Shown here in pieces: positions 10,957 to 18,228 of a stretch of DNA of 64,000 bases. Origin of the DNA: DATATB01 sp036268995. GTDB lineage: Bacteria > Planctomycetota > Planctomycetia > Pirellulales > PNKZ01. Location of the stretch: contig DATATB010000104.1 of NCBI GenBank assembly GCA_036268995.1, forward strand, positions 10,967 through 74,966. Reading direction: 5' to 3'. The stretch's first letter is position 1, and every line of letters starts with the position of its first letter. Position numbers and translations under genes: made by a program. The notes under the pieces were generated by a model. It was not told the DNA's origin, did not search any database, and saw only the letters and a program-made list of their open reading frames with translations.

Positions 10957-10982
10957 TCGGAAGCCTCACGGCTTCCGCTACA
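10957..10982. repeat. dispersed hairpin repeat, family 1 (half unit)
   Basis: CGGAAGCC-TCAC-GGCTTCCG (10958-10977) followed by CTAC is a perfect eight-base-pair hairpin. The same unit ends the composite element at 58647-58715, and related versions with GAATT arms occur at 25727 and 59885. It lies downstream of the WD40 gene. A degenerate second copy (CGGAAAAGCTTGCGCTTGC) follows at 10991. It does not have a T-tract, so it is not a classical terminator. Confidence 0.7.
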
Positions 10983-11096
10983 CAGGGCGGCGGAAAAGCT
11001 TGCGCTTGCGCTACAGTTTGCCAGGCGCGTTGCCGATGGTGATAGAGCGGCATAGCCAATCTTCGTAAGCCCCAAACTCAACATTACTAGCGGCGC

Positions 11097-11738
11097 ATGT
11101 GGTGTAAAAGCTGTCGCCAGGATGTGCCCGGCCTGGTCTCGCCTGGCGAGAACTGCTACTGCTGCGCGCGTTGCGGATCGGTGTTGCAAGCGGGCCCGGC
11201 GCCCCGCACCAGCCCGCCGGCAGAAGAGGCCGCCACGATCGTTCCTCCGGATGGCGGCCAGCGCGTCGCGCTGCGCTACGATCCGTGGGAGCTCAACGAG
11301 CGTCTGCGCCATTTTCAGCGCGTGCTGCACGCAAGCCCACCGGTGCGGCAGGCGATGCCGGGTTCCAACGTTCGCTGGGATCTGCCTTCGGTACGCGTCG
11401 AGGCCGAGGATCCGCCGCAGCCTGCCCGATTGCTGGCATTCGTCAGTTGGTCCATCATGGGGCTTGGAGTGGGCGTGTTTGCTTGCGGCGCCGCCTTGGT
11501 AGGCTTGAGCCTGGTCAACGGGCGAAGCGATCTGTGGCGGCTAGGATTGCCCACTGTTCTGGCCGGCCAGTTCGCGCTGTTGCTCGCGCTGGCGCTGCAG
11601 CTCGCTGGGCGTTACGCTGGACGCCAGGCTGCCACTGACCAGTTGCAGCGGCTCGACGAGCAGTTGGAAAGCATCCGCCGCCGGCTCATCGATGGCGGAG
11701 TGCTGCGCGACCACGGCGCCCACGCTCTCGAAAAATAG
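11097..11738 (+). CDS. zinc-ribbon membrane protein with C-terminal coiled coil (213 aa)
   Basis: An N-terminal zinc ribbon (CKSC at 3-6, CYCCARCGS at 20-28) is followed by a proline-rich linker. Two membrane segments come next, about 101-125 (LLAFVSWSIMGLGVGVFACG) and 133-155 (GLPTVLAGQFALLLALAL), then a charged C-terminal helix (DQLQRLDEQLESIRRRL). The topology puts ribbon and coiled coil on the same side, presumably the cytoplasm. I recognise the architecture as common among planctomycete hypothetical proteins but know no function. It stands alone, about 190 bases after the WD40 gene. Confidence 0.75.
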   Translation: MWCKSCRQDVPGLVSPGENCYCCARCGSVLQAGPAPRTSPPAEEAATIVPPDGGQRVALRYDPWELNERLRHFQRVLHASPPVRQAMPGSNVRWDLPSVRVEAEDPPQPARLLAFVSWSIMGLGVGVFACGAALVGLSLVNGRSDLWRLGLPTVLAGQFALLLALALQLAGRYAGRQAATDQLQRLDEQLESIRRRLIDGGVLRDHGAHALEK

Positions 11739-12826
11739 CCGCTTGGTCCGATTGCTTCGGAACCACAGTTCCTGCTGACTGCTCAATGTGCGAGCGGTTC
11801 GCGCCGCGCGCCGCGACACTTCGTTCCCCGCCACTCCGACAGGCCCTTTGGGACCGGCTTTGAGCGATCTCCGCGGTGCCGCAACTCCAGGAAAAGGAGA
11901 TTAAGACTCAGTAATCCTCGGTCGATACATCTCAAGGACGCGTCGCTATCACATCACTTCTTTGCGATCGGGGTGCAGGATGTACACCTTTTTTGCCTTC
12001 GCTGGTGTTGCGCTCGTGGCCCTGGTCTTGGCAGTCCATCGCAACAACCGCTGGCAGCGAACCAACAAGCATCGCCGCATCATGTAACGAATGAGCGGCG
12101 CGTGATCCTTCGCTGGAGCGCGTCGCTTTTTGCTTGTGCACGACGCGATCGGTTTGCTCGATCGCTCACCAAATGTTACTGCACCGCGCACTTCCAATTT
12201 CAATTGTGTCCGCGCCTTGACCAATTGCAGTTGCCGGACGGATAATCCGCGGCACGCTGTGGACACCTGATTCGCCAAGCGGCGAGTCATCTGCCCGCAT
12301 CCGGCCAAAACAGGCGGAGTCGCGTTCAGACCTCCGGGCCGGGCATATTCCAACGGCGCTCACGCGCGGCGCATCGCCAGGCAACGGCATTGGAGGCCGG
12401 CGCACGCAGACCCCTAAAGTCCGCTGTGCACAGGCCGGCCTTGTCTTGGCGACGCAGTTCCAAACAGCAGCCGCCGATGGCCGCATGCTGTCAAGCCCCG
12501 ACTAGCATCGGGCAAATCCAAAGTGACCATTGGAATCAGCAGCAGCGACCAGCAAGGAGCGTCGCGCTTTTCGGGATAACGCATGGCAGGACGCAGAAAA
12601 AAACCGCTGGAGCATCCAGCCTGGTTCACCTCGGTCGCTTGCCCGATCGTGATCGGTCCGCTGCCCGCGGCGGCCGACAGCCAGACGCAAGCCAACCCAG
12701 CCGAGGTCGATTCGTCGGCCGCGCAGAAACCTCGCCGCCGGTCTCGGCGCAGCGCGCGATCGTCCCAGCACATACCGCCGGCTGCGAAGCGCCGCCGCAC
12801 CGCGTGAACGGCCGCCGAAAGCGCGG
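11739..12826. other. gene-poor stretch of about 1.1 kb
   Basis: No frame here has both a ribosome site and a convincing protein. Several long overlapping frames on both strands are arginine-rich, as expected from G+C-rich noncoding DNA. Two small candidates deserve mention. One is a 35-codon membrane peptide at 11980-12087. The other is a very basic 74-codon frame at 12583-12807, which has no ribosome site and low-complexity Arg/Ser runs, so I do not call it. An AAAAGGAGATTAAG stretch at 11892-11905 resembles a ribosome site but leads into no frame. Confidence 0.5.
11980..12087 (+). CDS. possible small single-pass membrane peptide (35 aa)
   Basis: The frame encodes one hydrophobic segment (residues 2-19, FFAFAGVALVALVLAV) followed directly by a basic tail of 16 residues rich in Arg, Asn, Lys and His (RNNRWQRTNKHRR). 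This shape, a short helix with a positive tail, is seen in small membrane regulators and in type I toxins. The upstream GGGGTGCAGG is only a weak ribosome site and no antisense RNA promoter is obvious. It is too short for composition to prove coding, so this is a tentative call. Confidence 0.3.
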   Translation: MYTFFAFAGVALVALVLAVHRNNRWQRTNKHRRIM

Positions 12827-13294
12827 CTATTGCGGTACCGCCAGTTCCGTCCAGACGAGATCGGACAGGACCCACGTCCGACCGCTGATTCGATCGAAGC
12901 GCGCGGTTTCGAACGCGCCATCCGTGACCGACTGGGCCAGCAGTACCTGGAAATCTCCTGTGGGCACGGCAGCCTTCTCGGCCAGCTTGGTCCAAGCGGC
13001 GCCGCTGAACGAAACGAGTGCCTCGCCGGTGGTGCGATTAATGCGGACCAGGACGATGGCCTTGTTGCGCAAAGTGATCTGTTCAATTGCGAAGCCGCCT
13101 GCCGGTGGCGTCGGCAGGGTCAGCAGTGACGCCGTTGGAGGGGCGTAGGGCTGTGCCGGCTGGCCTGGCGGTTGCGTTGGTGGGACCACCGGGGCAGTGG
13201 CTTGTGATAGCGGAGGCACAAGGTTCTGTGCGCTCGACCAGCCGACCAATAAACCCAGGGTGACTGCCACTGCCAAAGCGATTCGCGACTTCAT
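12827..13294 (-). CDS. small secreted protein with proline-rich linker (155 aa)
   Basis: The ATG at 13294 has GGGAGG seven bases upstream and starts a good signal peptide (KSRIALAVAVTLGLLVGWSS, cut near SSAQ). The mature protein begins with about 40 residues rich in Pro, Gln and Thr and ends in a compact domain of about 90 residues (GFAIEQITLRNKAIVLVRIN...RTWVLSDLVWTEL). No cysteines are seen in the domain and no family is recognised. It is monocistronic, divergent from the tRNA gene. The long upstream extension of the frame has no ribosome site. Confidence 0.7.
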   Translation of the reverse strand: MKSRIALAVAVTLGLLVGWSSAQNLVPPLSQATAPVVPPTQPPGQPAQPYAPPTASLLTLPTPPAGGFAIEQITLRNKAIVLVRINRTTGEALVSFSGAAWTKLAEKAAVPTGDFQVLLAQSVTDGAFETARFDRISGRTWVLSDLVWTELAVPQ

Positions 13295-13421
13295 AATTGC
13301 CTCCCATGAATTGAAAACCGTGAGCCCGAGATTATAGCGTCCTTTCCGGCCAACCAAATGCTGCGGCCAAACGGTGTTTCGGCGGCTTCAAACGAGCCGC
13401 TTTACAACGGTTTAGCCGCGT

Positions 13422-13450
13422 TTGCAAAACGCCCCCAGCGGCACTAAACT
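13422..13450 (+). promoter_or_regulatory. candidate promoter of the tRNA-Gly gene
   Basis: TTGCAA (13422-13427) and TAAACT (13445-13450) are 17 bases apart, each with four of six consensus bases. Transcription would begin near 13457, some 37 bases before the mature tRNA. Confidence 0.4.
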
Positions 13451-13493
13451 GGCTCTCGCCAATCGTTTTGCAAATCCGCACGGGCGGAAGAGC

Positions 13494-13566
13494 GCGGGCG
13501 TAGCTCAGTTGGTAGAGCGCTAGCTTCCCAAGCTGGATGTCGAGGGTTCGAATCCCTTCGCCCGCT
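13494..13566 (+). tRNA. tRNA-Gly, anticodon CCC
   Basis: A complete 73-nt cloverleaf: acceptor GCGGGCG paired with CGCCCGC, D arm GCTC...GAGC, anticodon stem CTAGC/GCTGG around loop TTCCCAA (anticodon CCC at 13527-13529), T arm GAGGG-TTCGAAT-CCCTT with a G-T closing pair, and T as discriminator base, as expected for glycine. CCA is not encoded. The 3' half from 13525 is repeated at 17888, so this gene is the integration target of the element that follows, and it stays intact. Confidence 0.97.
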
Positions 13567-13568
13567 TT
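13525..13568 (+). repeat. attachment-site repeat, left copy (3' half of tRNA-Gly)
   Basis: These 44 bases, from the anticodon loop TTCCCAAGC to GCCCGCTTT, are identical to 17888-17931. Identity stops sharply on the 5' side at the anticodon loop and on the 3' side two bases past the discriminator. Tyrosine-type integrases recombine in tRNA anticodon loops and recreate the tRNA end, leaving this pattern. Confidence 0.85.
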
Positions 13569-14382
13569 CAACGTAAGTTTCGTCGAATTCGAGCTTTCGA
13601 TTACCTGCCGGCGGTCGGCAGTGCGGCACCAAAGTTCTCGGGGATTTCCGTAACAGCGGCCAATTCTTGACGCCACAAGACTCGCTGCCGACAATTTTTT
13701 CCAGCCACGCGACTGGTAAGGTTCCGATTGCGCGCCGACGCCGGACAGGGCAGCATGAGGCTGCCGGTGCGGCTTATTCCTGGCCGGCCATTTCTCGGCC
13801 GCCTTCTGCTGCGGTTTGGTCCACATGCATTCGCGCGGCGCTCGTGCCGACGGTGGGTTTCCTCGGTCGGGAACGAGACTGGATGGAACAATACGGCTTC
13901 ACTCCGGACGACAAGCTGCGCGGGCTGACGTCGACCGCCTACGACGCGATGCACCATCTGTGCTTCGAGCTGCATTACTTGTCGTGCAGCGGAGGGGTGG
14001 GACGGCAGCGTTGAAGCACCTTGTCGGTGTCACAGGACGAATCGCCCCCATGTCTTGTCTTGGCCGCTTGGTCCGGCTCCAGGCGGCCGACGCGATCTAC
14101 GTAGGGGTAGGCTTTCGGCGGGCGCCGCCGGAACTGGAAATTGAGGGCGCCGCACGGTTTCACCGTCGCAACCGCGAAGTACAATGGCATGCGGATTGCC
14201 GCTTGACATCTAGTGCCCGAAGTACTGCTATGTCCGGCACTTCTGCGGTTCGGCGGCGTTCAGGGTGCTCGGTTCGCGTGCGTTTTCGTGTTGTAAAGGC
14301 CAGGCAAAACCGATATAAGACGGCAGCCCATCGGCGCCAACTTTCGGGGAATTAGGCAGCTCATACCGCAGAGGTTGAGGCG
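13569..14382. other. left part of the island, no intact gene; possible remnant
   Basis: No frame has a ribosome site and a full-length product. On the plus strand, from about 13835 to 14014, a frame encoding LGRERDWMEQYGFTPDDK and then TSTAYDAMHHLCFELHYL has protein-like composition, unlike the arginine-rich flanks, and ends in TGA. It may be the C-terminal remnant of a decayed gene; I cannot name it. No integrase or recombinase motif was found on either strand. Confidence 0.4.
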
Positions 14383-14625
14383 ATGTTGGCAAATCCTCCC
14401 ACTCGGGGAAGTTGGATGGGCGGCGCACGGCTTTCTTTTTTTCTGGCCGTGTTTGCGGTGCTTACCGTTGGCGCTGTAATCCTCGCCTTACTGGGGGCGT
14501 TGTCGCCGGCTCTATCGACTGGCGTAGCGGTAGCCGCAGCTATTGGCTGCTGCGTCTCCTTCGGCTTATGGTTGATCGCAGGTTCGTCCCATGTGGCGGA
14601 CCGGCGCCGCGATCCGCGGCCATAA
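14383..14625 (+). CDS. small two-pass membrane protein (80 aa), island
   Basis: The ATG follows GAGGTTGAGG, a reasonable ribosome site. Two hydrophobic segments cover about residues 17-42 (LSFFLAVFAVLTVGAVILAL) and 46-68 (GVAVAAAIGCCVSFGLWLIA), with a short basic tail. No family is recognised. It lies about 105 bases before the next co-oriented membrane protein gene and may belong to the same transcript. Confidence 0.5.
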   Translation: MLANPPTRGSWMGGARLSFFLAVFAVLTVGAVILALLGALSPALSTGVAVAAAIGCCVSFGLWLIAGSSHVADRRRDPRP

Positions 14626-14730
14626 CCATATGCCGTGCAGGTGGTAAATGGTGGCCGCCGGCGACGCTCGTTGACAGCTCTCCGAGCAACCCTTCTAATC
14701 GGCTATGCCCAACCTATGAATTGGTGACGC

Positions 14731-15204
14731 ATGGCCAGTCAAGTCGAGCAACCTGGAACCGTTTTTCATTGGACGCTCGGCTGCTTCATCTGCGAAGCAA
14801 TTCCGATCGCGTCGGCATTTGTCATTTCGTTTTTTGCAGGCGAGCCTGATCCAATCGAACACCTAATTGGATACGCCCTGGTAATGGTCGTCGCGATCGG
14901 TCTTCTCGGGGCAGTGGTCGTCGACATGATTGTCGAAGACCACCGCCTAGGGCCAAATGAGAAGATACTCTGCGGCCTTATTGCCGGCGCCCTTGTCGTT
15001 GGCATGTTTGCCGGAATGGTGCAAGAAACGATGCTACACAACGCTGAACGTTTCAAAGGGGCGTTTTGGTTTGATCCGAATAAATGGTTCTGGTGGCAGG
15101 TCTTCCTGTCGTTGCCGGCCATTTTTTTTGCGATTAAAACAAAGTCTGACATGCTCGCCGTACAGCGAGCGCGCTCGTCTGCTCCGCACAGGAGGCCGTC
15201 GTGA
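14731..15204 (+). CDS. four-pass membrane protein (157 aa), island operon
   Basis: Four hydrophobic segments are visible: about 15-36, 46-67 (LIGYALVMVVAIGLLGAVVV), 80-100 (ILCGLIAGALVVGMFAGMV) and 120-137 (WWQVFLSLPAIFFA). Charged loops between them include VEDHRLGPNEK and HNAERFKGAFWFDPNKW. Its stop overlaps the GTG start of the next gene by four bases, so translation is coupled. The DNA here is visibly less G+C-rich than the flanks, consistent with transfer. I recognise no family; function unknown. Confidence 0.65.
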   Translation: MASQVEQPGTVFHWTLGCFICEAIPIASAFVISFFAGEPDPIEHLIGYALVMVVAIGLLGAVVVDMIVEDHRLGPNEKILCGLIAGALVVGMFAGMVQETMLHNAERFKGAFWFDPNKWFWWQVFLSLPAIFFAIKTKSDMLAVQRARSSAPHRRPS

Positions 15205-16178
15205 CGGTTTTCGATATCGGCTTTGGATGTTTAGCCCTTATTGCTTGGGCGAGCCTCTACTTCTATTGCCGCGGCTCCCGTGCCAGGATCGAACGCGCTA
15301 CTGGCCAAGCAGCTCCCGCTTTCCGGTTTTCACTGCCGAGCGCAGTAGTTGTGATTTTGCTTTTTGGCGTCCCCGTCATTGCGGTTTCTACCACGCTGAG
15401 GGCATTCAATAGCTCTGCAGAGCACGCTAATGCTGCTGACGGGCTGCGAACGCATCTGGCAGAATCGGATTCAAAGGTAACGCAGCTTTCAAGCGATTTG
15501 GAGACTGCCCAGTCCGCAGCTGCGCAGCTTTCACGCGATTTGGAGAAGGCGCAGTCCACAGTGGCGCAGCTTCAGAAATCAAGCGACGCGAACCGAGGGC
15601 GTGCGTCAGCCGACATCGCGAAAATTCGGCAACTCGAGGAAGAGATCAAAGCGCGCAACGCAGACCTTGAGCAACAGAAGAACTCCTACGACAGAATCGT
15701 CGGAGAAATCACCGCAAGGCATCGAGCAGTTGAATCCGAGTACAAAACGACGCAGCAGTCCCTACGCCGAATTCTCGCTGCACTGGATGTTTCAGCTGAG
15801 CAGGATGCGATACAGCGGATAACTGAGTTGGTCGCCAAACCGACCGATGTTGATGTCCTTGTGCAGATTCAGGAGTCACAGCCGCTCGAGCGACTAACCT
15901 TCATCACAACGAAAACCACCGATAGTCCAGACAAGAGCAACTTCACTTTACGGCTCCATCGTGGCCGTTGGTCGACGTTTGCTCACTTGCCAGCGGAAGC
16001 AGAGAGCTTTGATTTCGACAGACTCGTTTTTCTTGGTGACCTCGAAGTCTCTAAATCCAATTCCTCGTTCGAGCTACCAACAAAAGACGCGATGATTCTG
16101 CCAGATCGACGCCGCACTCTTCTCGTGCCAAAGCAGATGTCACTGCTGCATCCGAGCAAATCGTCAACGAGCAAATAG
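15201..16178 (+). CDS. membrane-anchored coiled-coil protein (325 aa), island operon
   Basis: The GTG at 15201 overlaps the preceding TGA. Two hydrophobic segments (about 5-24 and 47-66, LPSAVVVILLFGVPVIAVST) are followed by a long coiled coil at about 75-190. It contains near-repeats of QLS-DLE-AQS (VTQLSSDLETAQS, AAQLSRDLEKAQS, VAQLQK) and a Glu/Lys/Gln-rich stretch. The C-terminal 120 residues form a soluble domain with several beta-strand-like runs (DVDVLVQIQESQPLERLTFI). The anchor-coiled coil-sensor layout, coupled to a multi-pass partner, resembles sensor/effector pairs in accessory islands, but the function is unknown. Confidence 0.7.
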   Translation: MTVFDIGFGCLALIAWASLYFYCRGSRARIERATGQAAPAFRFSLPSAVVVILLFGVPVIAVSTTLRAFNSSAEHANAADGLRTHLAESDSKVTQLSSDLETAQSAAAQLSRDLEKAQSTVAQLQKSSDANRGRASADIAKIRQLEEEIKARNADLEQQKNSYDRIVGEITARHRAVESEYKTTQQSLRRILAALDVSAEQDAIQRITELVAKPTDVDVLVQIQESQPLERLTFITTKTTDSPDKSNFTLRLHRGRWSTFAHLPAEAESFDFDRLVFLGDLEVSKSNSSFELPTKDAMILPDRRRTLLVPKQMSLLHPSKSSTSK

Positions 16179-16301
16179 TCGTAACCGGCACCAGCATTCT
16201 CGGCCGCGTTTGCCGTCCACCAGCAAGGCTGCCGCTCGGCGGCCGATAGCCGTTGCGACGCCGGCAGCAGCTCGCGATGCCAGGGCTCGCCGTTTTCGTT
16301 G

Positions 16302-16326
16302 TGCACCAGGTCCACGACCTGGTGCA
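16302..16326. repeat. perfect 11-bp palindrome with 3-base centre
   Basis: TGCACCAGGTC-CAC-GACCTGGTGCA lies in the 260-base gap between two convergent island transcripts. It has no T-tract, so it is a weak terminator candidate; an operator or an arm-type recombinase site are alternatives. A minus-strand frame here (16333 downwards) could be a gene remnant, but nothing identifiable. Confidence 0.5.
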
Positions 16327-16438
16327 GCGCCATGCTTATGGCAAAACCCGCTTCCGGTTCCGATCCTTCCGGACAAACTGATGACTGCCGAGCGCCACCG
16401 ACGGGGAATTCATGCGATGCGGTTTAACGTGAAGCCGA

Positions 16439-17380
16439 TCACGCTTCGGCTGGCAGCGGTGTTCGCCAAAACCGCGGCTTCATTGGCATGGCCGCTTCAT
16501 CGGCTGCGTTCTCAATTGCCTCCTCGATTCTCAGTAAGTCCCACCCACAAAAACGCGCTAGATTCCAAATTGGACGCGCAAGTCCGCGCAGGGCGGTGTG
16601 ACTCAGGACCACGATGCCTTGCGGGTTGATTCTCTTCTGGAGAACCTTCATGTCGGGAGCCGACGGAGACGCGTCGATTTCCTTGTAGCCAAGCTGTGTA
16701 ATCGCCCAATGGTGCCCGTGAGCGATCGCAGAGAGAAGCCTGTACATCGGAGCGAGATCGAGCATCTCATCGATAATTTGCGTTGCGGACGGCATCCGTA
16801 CCCCGATGCCGATTCGATGGCCGTGCCGATCGGTAACACGTGGAAACCCAAGCCGAATGGCTTCAGCTTCAAGGTCGTCAGCCCGGGCTTCAAGCACCGG
16901 AATTGCCCCCGGCTGCGCTCCTGAGGTGCGCAGCAGCGTTATTTGCTGCTCGATCGATTCAAAGCGATAGGCGAAGACGCGTCTGGTTCGCATTTCCGCG
17001 TCAACCGCCGGATCAGCGAACCAAGCAGCAATCGCGCAGGATTCGAGCATCGAGCGAACGCAGGTAAAGCCGGCAACGGTTTCTACTGGCGAGGTGATCG
17101 TCTTAATGAAAGCAGTAACGTGGTCGCCGGCGAACTCGATAAGGAGTCCGGCGGCGCTCCAGGCCGACGAAATTGATTCGGGGCGCACATAGGTTTTGTA
17201 CTCCTGTTCAGCCTGAGAGTCCGGCCTCGGCTGGGGGCCCGCGACGCGTATTAGTCGGCCGACCTCGCTGTGGAATAACCCCAACCCCTTGCGGCACGCC
17301 TCGATCAGCTTGACCTCTACTGGGTCCAGGGGCATTCTCGCCGCCGCGCTGCTTACGTCGTCGCTCATTGTCGATTTCAA
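16439..17380 (-). CDS. hypothetical protein (313 aa), second gene of coupled pair
   Basis: The ATG at 17380 overlaps the stop of the upstream gene as ATGA, so the two are translationally coupled. The product is helical and soluble. Visible landmarks are a central CVRSMLESCAIAAWFADP helix, a basic stretch TRRVFAYRFESIEQQITLLR, and LLSAIAHGHHWAITQLGY near 215-232. The helix-plus-AHGHH layout recalls uncharacterised helical DUF5677-like proteins, but I cannot assign it firmly. It lies inside the tRNA-flanked island and no signal peptide is present. Confidence 0.65.
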   Translation of the reverse strand: MKSTMSDDVSSAAARMPLDPVEVKLIEACRKGLGLFHSEVGRLIRVAGPQPRPDSQAEQEYKTYVRPESISSAWSAAGLLIEFAGDHVTAFIKTITSPVETVAGFTCVRSMLESCAIAAWFADPAVDAEMRTRRVFAYRFESIEQQITLLRTSGAQPGAIPVLEARADDLEAEAIRLGFPRVTDRHGHRIGIGVRMPSATQIIDEMLDLAPMYRLLSAIAHGHHWAITQLGYKEIDASPSAPDMKVLQKRINPQGIVVLSHTALRGLARPIWNLARFCGWDLLRIEEAIENAADEAAMPMKPRFWRTPLPAEA

Positions 17381-17679
17381 TTCGAGTTCTTTTTGCCGTA
17401 GGGATCATGCCAGCCGAATTCATCGATCAGAGCTGTGCGCAAATCCGCGTAGCCGTCTTCGGGTCCGTCTCCTTCTTGGTCAAAGACGAAGACCGAAAGC
17501 TGTTGGAACTGGTCGTCCCATTCAAGGCCTTCGACTTCAAGTCGGTCGTCGGCCTCAATGCGCGAGCCCGGCCGCGAGCGGTAAACCAGCACCATGCCGA
17601 CGTGCGGGACGAAGGGTAATTTCACGTCCCGGTGCACGTCGAACTCGTCGCCGATGAACCGAACGAGTGTGGCCTTCAT
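17377..17679 (-). CDS. hypothetical acidic protein (100 aa), first gene of coupled pair
   Basis: A small soluble protein rich in Asp and Glu with beta-strand-like segments (ATLVRFIGDEFDV, VGMVLVYRSRPGSRI, LEVEGLEWDDQFQQLSVFVF). It ends in FGWHDPYGKKNSN and its stop overlaps the start of the 313-residue partner. It may be a small accessory or antidote-type protein for the partner, judged from order and size only. It ends about 200 bases short of the right attachment repeat. Confidence 0.6.
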   Translation of the reverse strand: MKATLVRFIGDEFDVHRDVKLPFVPHVGMVLVYRSRPGSRIEADDRLEVEGLEWDDQFQQLSVFVFDQEGDGPEDGYADLRTALIDEFGWHDPYGKKNSN

Positions 17680-17887
17680 GCCAGCTCAGAGACACGGATC
17701 AAGGAGATAACAGGGCACCAACCACTCTCCGTCATTGACCGAAACCGAGCGCAGCCGCTCGGTCAAATGACTGTAACTCGCGGCAAATACATACTACAGC
17801 ATCCGAAGTATTGCGAAAGCTGACGGAAGGTGTAAAATCGCCAAATCCTCGGGGATTCTGGTGCTTTTCGGCCGACAACCTTGCGTT

Positions 17888-17931
17888 TTCCCAAGCTGGA
17901 TGTCGAGGGTTCGAATCCCTTCGCCCGCTTT
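17888..17931 (+). repeat. attachment-site repeat, right copy (partial tRNA-Gly)
   Basis: Exact copy of 13525-13568: anticodon-loop TTCCCAAGC through GCCCGCTTT. The D arm and 5' acceptor strand are missing, so it cannot be a tRNA. The following seven Ts may terminate transcription. About 40 bases inside this end is CCAAATCCTCGGGGATT (17841-17857); a close relative, CCAAAGTTCTCGGGGATT, sits at 13629-13646 inside the left end. They could be paired binding sites, though the similarity is short. Confidence 0.85.
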
Positions 17932-17963
17932 TTTTGACAAGTCAGACCGGTTCCTAAACTTAG

Positions 17964-18227
17964 GAATACCCTTCCACACGTCAAGGGCAGCCACCACGTC
18001 TGGTCGCCAAGCCGGGGGCGGACAACCAGGCCGGCAAAATCCTTGCTCATGGCGTGCAGCGATCTGGCCCTGGTCGCCTGCAATCGTCGGTCATTGTCAC
18101 CGGTTGGATGAATCGTCCTCCACATCCGCAGACAAATTGGACCGAGCAGTTCGAGGACATCGGCGTCGGTTTTGCCCGCACGAGCCAAGGCGATGCGTAT
18201 TGGTGTGCCGTGTTCGGGAAGAAGTAG
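17964..18227 (+). pseudogene. C-terminal remnant of a CAP/SCP-domain gene
   Basis: In the frame ending at TAG 18225-18227, the last 65 codons read as the end of a CAP (SCP/PR1/YkwD-like) domain: KILAHG, then VIVTGWMNRPPHP, then FEDIGVGFARTSQ, then AYWCAVFG. The order matches the ENIA...GWMNSPGHR...IGVG...YWTQVFG signature of bacterial extracellular CAP proteins. No start or signal peptide remains, and an in-frame TAG lies at 17961, just after the right attachment repeat. Integration or a linked deletion probably removed the 5' part. Confidence 0.55.
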
Positions 18228-18228
18228 C

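Noticed and set aside
12583..12807. Basic 74-codon frame, possible histone-like protein
   Set aside because: No ribosome site, low-complexity Arg/Ser runs and overlapping equally long frames on both strands; no support beyond charge.
13332..13826. 164-codon minus-strand frame reading through the tRNA gene
   Set aside because: Its GIRTLDIQLGKLALYQLSYA segment is the antisense translation of the tRNA-Gly, a familiar annotation artefact. The similar frame at 17763-18230 has the same origin.
13569..17880. Integrase or transposase inside the tRNA-bounded island
   Set aside because: Looked for a tyrosine recombinase R-H-R-Y pattern, serine recombinase and DDE motifs in the frames of both strands; nothing convincing was found.
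17888..17931. Second tRNA-Gly gene
   Set aside because: Only the sequence from the anticodon loop to the 3' end is present; D arm and 5' acceptor strand are absent, so no cloverleaf can form.
18030..18227. Extended N-terminus of the TfoX gene from 18172
   Set aside because: The upstream ATG lacks a ribosome site and the extension overlaps the CAP remnant; the TfoX domain begins right after the ATG at 18229.
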